Of a stretch of DNA of 64,000 bases, positions 60,929-64,000 are shown in pieces. Below the pieces are notes generated by a model. That model saw only the letters and a program-made list of their open reading frames with translations, was not told the origin of the DNA and made no database searches. Both the position numbers and the translations under genes were made by a program. The stretch is taken from NCBI RefSeq assembly GCF_023516575.1, contig NZ_JAMGBE010000004.1, positions 169,501 to 233,500 of the forward strand. Direction: 5' to 3'. Numbering within the stretch: the stretch's first letter is position 1; each line of letters starts with the position of its first letter. This DNA is from Sphingomonas hankyongi (GTDB taxonomy: Bacteria > Pseudomonadota > Alphaproteobacteria > Sphingomonadales > Sphingomonadaceae).

Positions 60929-61587
60929 TCCCCGTCAGGCTTGTTGCACAGCCTCGCGGCGAGAGCCAGCAGCGCATCGTCGTTCGGGCTTTCTGCTGCC
61001 TCTACGCTCTGCCATCCGTACCCGGTGGCTTCCGCCGCCGCGCGGCTGATCGCGGCGACGCAAACGTTTCCGCGGTCTTTTACCAGAGTTGCGAGGCGCC
61101 GCGCTGCGCGGGGCGAATGCACGACTATGACGGCCCCGCTTGTCTCCCCCAGGTCCGCAGCTCGTTCCTTCGCACGATAGACAATGACCGGCGTGATTCT
61201 CTGGCGCGCGTCTCCCGGAGCCGTCCTGTCTTCACCGCACAAGTGAAGCAGTTTCAGGTCTGCGTCGATCGATTCCAGCAGGCGGTCAACGCCGTCACCG
61301 CCAATGCTCTTGATGTCGAGGCCTGCATCTCTCGCCGCATCCGCCGTCGCTTGGCCCACCGCATATGCCGGCAGTCCGCGGAGATCGCGCAGCCGTTCGC
61401 CAGCATGCCTCACAGCATTCGCGCTTGTGAGCAGCAGCCCGTCGAAGCTTCCCTGGTGCGGCACATTCCATTGGACCGGTTCGATCTCGAACAAGGGAAT
61501 GGAGATCGCATTCAGCCCGCGTTCCTGGGCCTTTTTCAGGGTGGCGCTCGCGCCCGGCTCAGGGCGCAGGACCAGCAAGCGCCTCAT
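60925..61587 (-). CDS. hemD: Uroporphyrinogen-III synthase
   Basis: Cyclises hydroxymethylbilane to uroporphyrinogen III. The 220-residue protein has low sequence conservation, as usual, but shows LLVLRPEPGASATLKKAQER at the N-terminus and the two-domain pattern (DGLLLTSANAVRHAGERLRD and AVIVVHSPRAARRLATLV). The operon hemC-hemD-mitofilin-like, with four-base overlaps, makes the assignment secure. Confidence 0.9.
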   Translation of the reverse strand: MRRLLVLRPEPGASATLKKAQERGLNAISIPLFEIEPVQWNVPHQGSFDGLLLTSANAVRHAGERLRDLRGLPAYAVGQATADAARDAGLDIKSIGGDGVDRLLESIDADLKLLHLCGEDRTAPGDARQRITPVIVYRAKERAADLGETSGAVIVVHSPRAARRLATLVKDRGNVCVAAISRAAAEATGYGWQSVEAAESPNDDALLALAARLCNKPDGE

Positions 61588-62501
61588 CGCGCCGCGAATA
61601 GCTTTCTTATCGAATCGGGCGCCTTGGCCAGCAAGGCACGGGCGAGTTCAGCCGGAGCATTGCAATCTCCACAGTCGAACACGGCGCGGTCCTCGACCAT
61701 CTCGCTTCCGTCCTCGCTGAACAATTGCGCGCGCATTCGGAGGTCCCCGTCCTCGAGCACGCAGAAGGCCGCAACCGGTGATGCGCAGCTGGCGCCAAGG
61801 GCCCGGGTGAGCGCCCGTTCGGCCATCACGCAATCGTAGGTGATCTGGTTGTTGATGGTCGTGAGCACGCTTTGTGTGCGGGTGTCGTTCGTGCGGCACT
61901 CCATACCGATGACAGCCTGCCCTGGCGCCGGCAGAATGATCTCCGTCGGGATGGCGGTGCCGATCGACATGTCCAGGCGCTTCAGGCCCGCCGCGGCGAG
62001 CAAAGTCGCGTCGATCTCGCCGGATTCGACTGCTTTAAGTCGTCTTTCGACGTTGCCGCGCAGCGTCACGATCTTGAGGTCGGGCCGAAGCCGAAGAAGC
62101 TGCGCGGCGCGCCGCGGCGAAGACGTGCCGATTACCGCGCCCTTCTTGAGCGCGTCGATCGAATCCGCGCCGATGATGCGGTCGCGCACATCCCCGCGCG
62201 GGCGCACCGCGGCAATGTGGATTTCGGGCGGCCGCACGCTTTCGACGTCCTTCATCGAATGCACGCAGAAGCTCACCTCGCCGGCAAGCAGGGCCCGGTC
62301 CAGCTCCTTGGTCCACAGCGCCTTGCCACCCAGCTCCGCGAGCGGGCGGTCCTGGACCTTGTCGCCGCTCGTCGTGACGGGCACTAATTCCACATAACCG
62401 TCTGGCCAGCGCTGCGCCGTTTCAATCGCTGCCGCGACCTTGCGGGCCTGGGCCATTGCCAGTGGCGATCCGCGGGTTCCGAGCTTCAGCGTGTCGGGCA
62501 T
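61584..62501 (-). CDS. hemC: Porphobilinogen deaminase (hydroxymethylbilane synthase)
   Basis: Polymerises four porphobilinogen units in haem synthesis. The ATG at 62501 gives 305 residues beginning MPDTLKLGTRGSPLAMAQAR; the upstream part of the open frame is not coding. The dipyrromethane-cofactor cysteine is in GASCASPVAAF, and FCVHSMKDVES and GTSSPRRAAQLLRL are family blocks. It overlaps hemD by four bases and is divergent from tsaD, a frequent alphaproteobacterial arrangement. Confidence 0.97.
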   Translation of the reverse strand: MPDTLKLGTRGSPLAMAQARKVAAAIETAQRWPDGYVELVPVTTSGDKVQDRPLAELGGKALWTKELDRALLAGEVSFCVHSMKDVESVRPPEIHIAAVRPRGDVRDRIIGADSIDALKKGAVIGTSSPRRAAQLLRLRPDLKIVTLRGNVERRLKAVESGEIDATLLAAAGLKRLDMSIGTAIPTEIILPAPGQAVIGMECRTNDTRTQSVLTTINNQITYDCVMAERALTRALGASCASPVAAFCVLEDGDLRMRAQLFSEDGSEMVEDRAVFDCGDCNAPAELARALLAKAPDSIRKLFAAR

Positions 62502-62553
62502 GAGTGCACCCCTAGTGCATTGCTCCGCCTTCAGGCAAAGGGCCGGACGCGAA

Positions 62554-63585
62554 ATGACCGTGATCCTGGGCCTCGAATCGTCGTGCGACGATAGTGCCGT
62601 CGCGCTTGTGACGAGTGATCGACGCATCCTCGCGCAGGCGGTCGTCGGCCAGAACGCAGCACACCAGCCCTATGGCGGCGTGGTCCCCGAGATTGCGGCG
62701 CGGGCTCATGTCGAGATCCTCCCGGGCCTCGTGCGGCAAGTGCTCGGCGAGGCGAACCTCTCGATTGCCGATGTAGATGCAATTGCGGCCACCGCGGGGC
62801 CGGGACTTATCGGCGGGGTGATGGTGGCGCTGCTTACGGGGAAGGGACTCGCTCTGTCGGCCGGAAAGCCCTTGATCGCAGTCAACCACCTCGAAGGCCA
62901 CGCGCTCTCCCCGCGACTGGTCGACCCGGATCTGGGGTTCCCATACTTGCTGCTGCTTGTCTCGGGAGGTCACTGCCAGCTTCTGGAGGTGAGCGGCGTC
63001 GACAAATATCGACGACTTGCCACGACCATCGACGATGCCGCCGGCGAGGCATTCGACAAGGCCGCCAAACTGCTTGGTCTCGGATATCCCGGCGGACCCG
63101 CGATCGAGGCGCTTGCCGAATCGGGCGATCCCTCCTCGGTTGCGTTGCCTCGTCCCCTCGCCGGGTCGCCCGAACCGCATTTCTCCTTCGCGGGCTTGAA
63201 GAGTGCGGTCCAGCGCGCCGTCGCTTCGGGCCAGCACGCCCGGGAAGACATAGCGGCGAGCTTCCAGCAGGCGGTCGTCGACTGCCTGCTCGACCGCACT
63301 TCGAATGCTCTAGCGAAAACGGATGCGCCGGCGCTGGTCGTTGCCGGCGGAGTTGCCGCCAATCACGCCATTCGTGGCGCTTTGTCCGAGCTGGCTGCTC
63401 GGGAAGGTCGCGAATTCAGCGTGCCGCCCGCGTGGCTTTGCACAGATAACGCCGCGATGATTGCCTGGGCCGGCGCCGAGCGATTTGCGGCGGGCGTCTT
63501 CGACGCTCTCGACGCTCCGGCGCGAGCCCGGTGGCCACTCGATCCCGAAGCGGAGAAAGTGCGCGGTGCGGGTGTGAAGGCATGA
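62554..63585 (+). CDS. tsaD: tRNA N6-threonylcarbamoyladenosine synthesis protein TsaD
   Basis: Transfers the threonylcarbamoyl group to A37 of tRNAs reading ANN codons. The ATG at 62554 gives 343 residues starting MTVILGLESSCDDSAVALV. The metal-binding HLEGHALSPRL and the ASKHA nucleotide motifs (GLESSCDD, LLLVSGGHCQLL, AGGVAANHAIRG) are present. It overlaps gpsA by four bases and is divergent from hemC. Confidence 0.97.
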   Translation: MTVILGLESSCDDSAVALVTSDRRILAQAVVGQNAAHQPYGGVVPEIAARAHVEILPGLVRQVLGEANLSIADVDAIAATAGPGLIGGVMVALLTGKGLALSAGKPLIAVNHLEGHALSPRLVDPDLGFPYLLLLVSGGHCQLLEVSGVDKYRRLATTIDDAAGEAFDKAAKLLGLGYPGGPAIEALAESGDPSSVALPRPLAGSPEPHFSFAGLKSAVQRAVASGQHAREDIAASFQQAVVDCLLDRTSNALAKTDAPALVVAGGVAANHAIRGALSELAAREGREFSVPPAWLCTDNAAMIAWAGAERFAAGVFDALDAPARARWPLDPEAEKVRGAGVKA

Positions 63586-64000
63586 AGCTCGGCGTAATCG
63601 GTGGCGGCGCCTGGGGCACAGCGCTGGCGCAGGTCGCCGCCGCGGGCGGGCGAGAGACCTTGCTGTGGGCGTTGGAGGCGGAAGTCGTCGCTGCGATCAA
63701 CGAACGGCACGAGAATTCGCTCTTCCTTGCCGGGGTACCGCTCGATCCTCACATTAGGGCAACCTCTGACCTCGGCGAGCTCGACGCATGCGATGCCTGG
63801 CTCGTCGTCACTCCGGCTCAGCATATGCGGTCCGTGCTCGCGAGGGGGCCCTTAGGCGATCGGCCGCTGATCCTCTGCTCGAAAGGCATAGAGGAGAAGT
63901 CCGGCGCGCTTCTTCACGAGGTTGCGCGTGAGGCCGCTCCGAATTCTCCGATTGCCGTCCTGTCCGGACCAACCTTTGCGCATGAGGTCGCTTCCGGCCT
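63582..64000 (+). CDS. gpsA: Glycerol-3-phosphate dehydrogenase [NAD(P)+], 5' part only
   Basis: Supplies sn-glycerol-3-phosphate for phospholipid synthesis. The visible 139 codons start MKLGVIGGGAWGTALAQVAA with the GGGAWGTA dinucleotide-binding motif, then ENSLFLAGVPLDPHI, LVVTPAQHMRSVL, LILCSKGIEEKSG and SGPTFAHEVA. The reading frame is open to the window end, so this gene is cut there, not broken. Its start overlaps the tsaD stop as ATGA, the common tsaD-gpsA pair. Confidence 0.95.
   Translation, partial: MKLGVIGGGAWGTALAQVAAAGGRETLLWALEAEVVAAINERHENSLFLAGVPLDPHIRATSDLGELDACDAWLVVTPAQHMRSVLARGPLGDRPLILCSKGIEEKSGALLHEVAREAAPNSPIAVLSGPTFAHEVASG

Overview
The window reads as the replication-origin region of an alphaproteobacterial chromosome, most likely a sphingomonad (Sphingomonadales). 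This rests on the high GC content, the gene order maf-coaE-dnaQ / oriC / hemE-hemJ-rho-mnmE-mnmG-rsmG-parA-parB-holA-lptE-leuS, and families common in that order (DUF4402, DUF3576, DUF1491, DUF4170, MmcB, ScfR-type regulator, DUF5996). Only the sequence was read, so the taxonomy is inferred. No insertion sequence, prophage, CRISPR array or rRNA was seen.

Layout. 1-3.4 kb: rpmI-rplT (L35, L20), an alpha carbonic anhydrase, a pair of small secreted proteins that look like diverged paralogues, a tiny lipoprotein and a Tyr/Gly/Pro-rich secreted protein. 3.4-8.1 kb: the glyoxylate shunt (aceA, a DUF4170 gene, aceB) with a divergent ScfR/RamB-like regulator and an inverted repeat between them. 8.1-16.9 kb: DUF5996, pheST, the overlapping ftsE-ftsX-ydcF-plsC operon, a zinc-ribbon membrane protein and tRNA-Leu(GAG). 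16.9-22.4 kb: a chaperone-usher-like surface-fibre locus with three DUF4402 subunits, a PapD-like chaperone and an unusual 896-residue usher-like protein. 22.5-31.2 kb: PBP1A, YgjP-like and YcgN-like proteins, an ankyrin protein, mmcB with a LexA box, a SleB-type hydrolase, DUF1491, ptsN, hpf, dnaQ, coaE and maf.

31.2-31.5 kb: the putative chromosomal origin, with four DnaA-box-like sequences and an AT-rich tract next to hemE. 31.5-41.2 kb: hemE-hemJ, rho, two tandem TerC proteins, mnmE-mnmG-rsmG and parA-parB with three parS-like sites. Genes on both sides of the origin mostly point away from it. 41.2-64 kb: the leuS-lptE-holA operon, DUF3576, an outer-membrane-like protein, a ThiE-like protein, yggS, a HAD phosphatase, ribA-xth, lolA, ftsK, a UbiH-type hydroxylase, a thioredoxin-TPR protein and a Lon-N protein, tRNA-Gly(GCC), a succinate-semialdehyde dehydrogenase-like enzyme, a prolyl-hydroxylase-like dioxygenase, a class A beta-lactamase-like hydrolase, a mitofilin-like protein with hemD-hemC, tsaD, and the start of gpsA cut by the window edge.

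The most interesting material is the origin/centromere region (oriC plus parS), the DUF4402 locus with its repeated inverted-repeat sites and internal terminator, the LexA and ScfR-type operator candidates, and a MnmG about 65-70 residues shorter than usual. Most of the rest is ordinary housekeeping. Many genes overlap by 1-8 bases, usually as ATGA or GTGA, and this decided several non-ATG start choices. No intergenic stretch exceeds 300 bases; the longest is the origin (about 290 bases).
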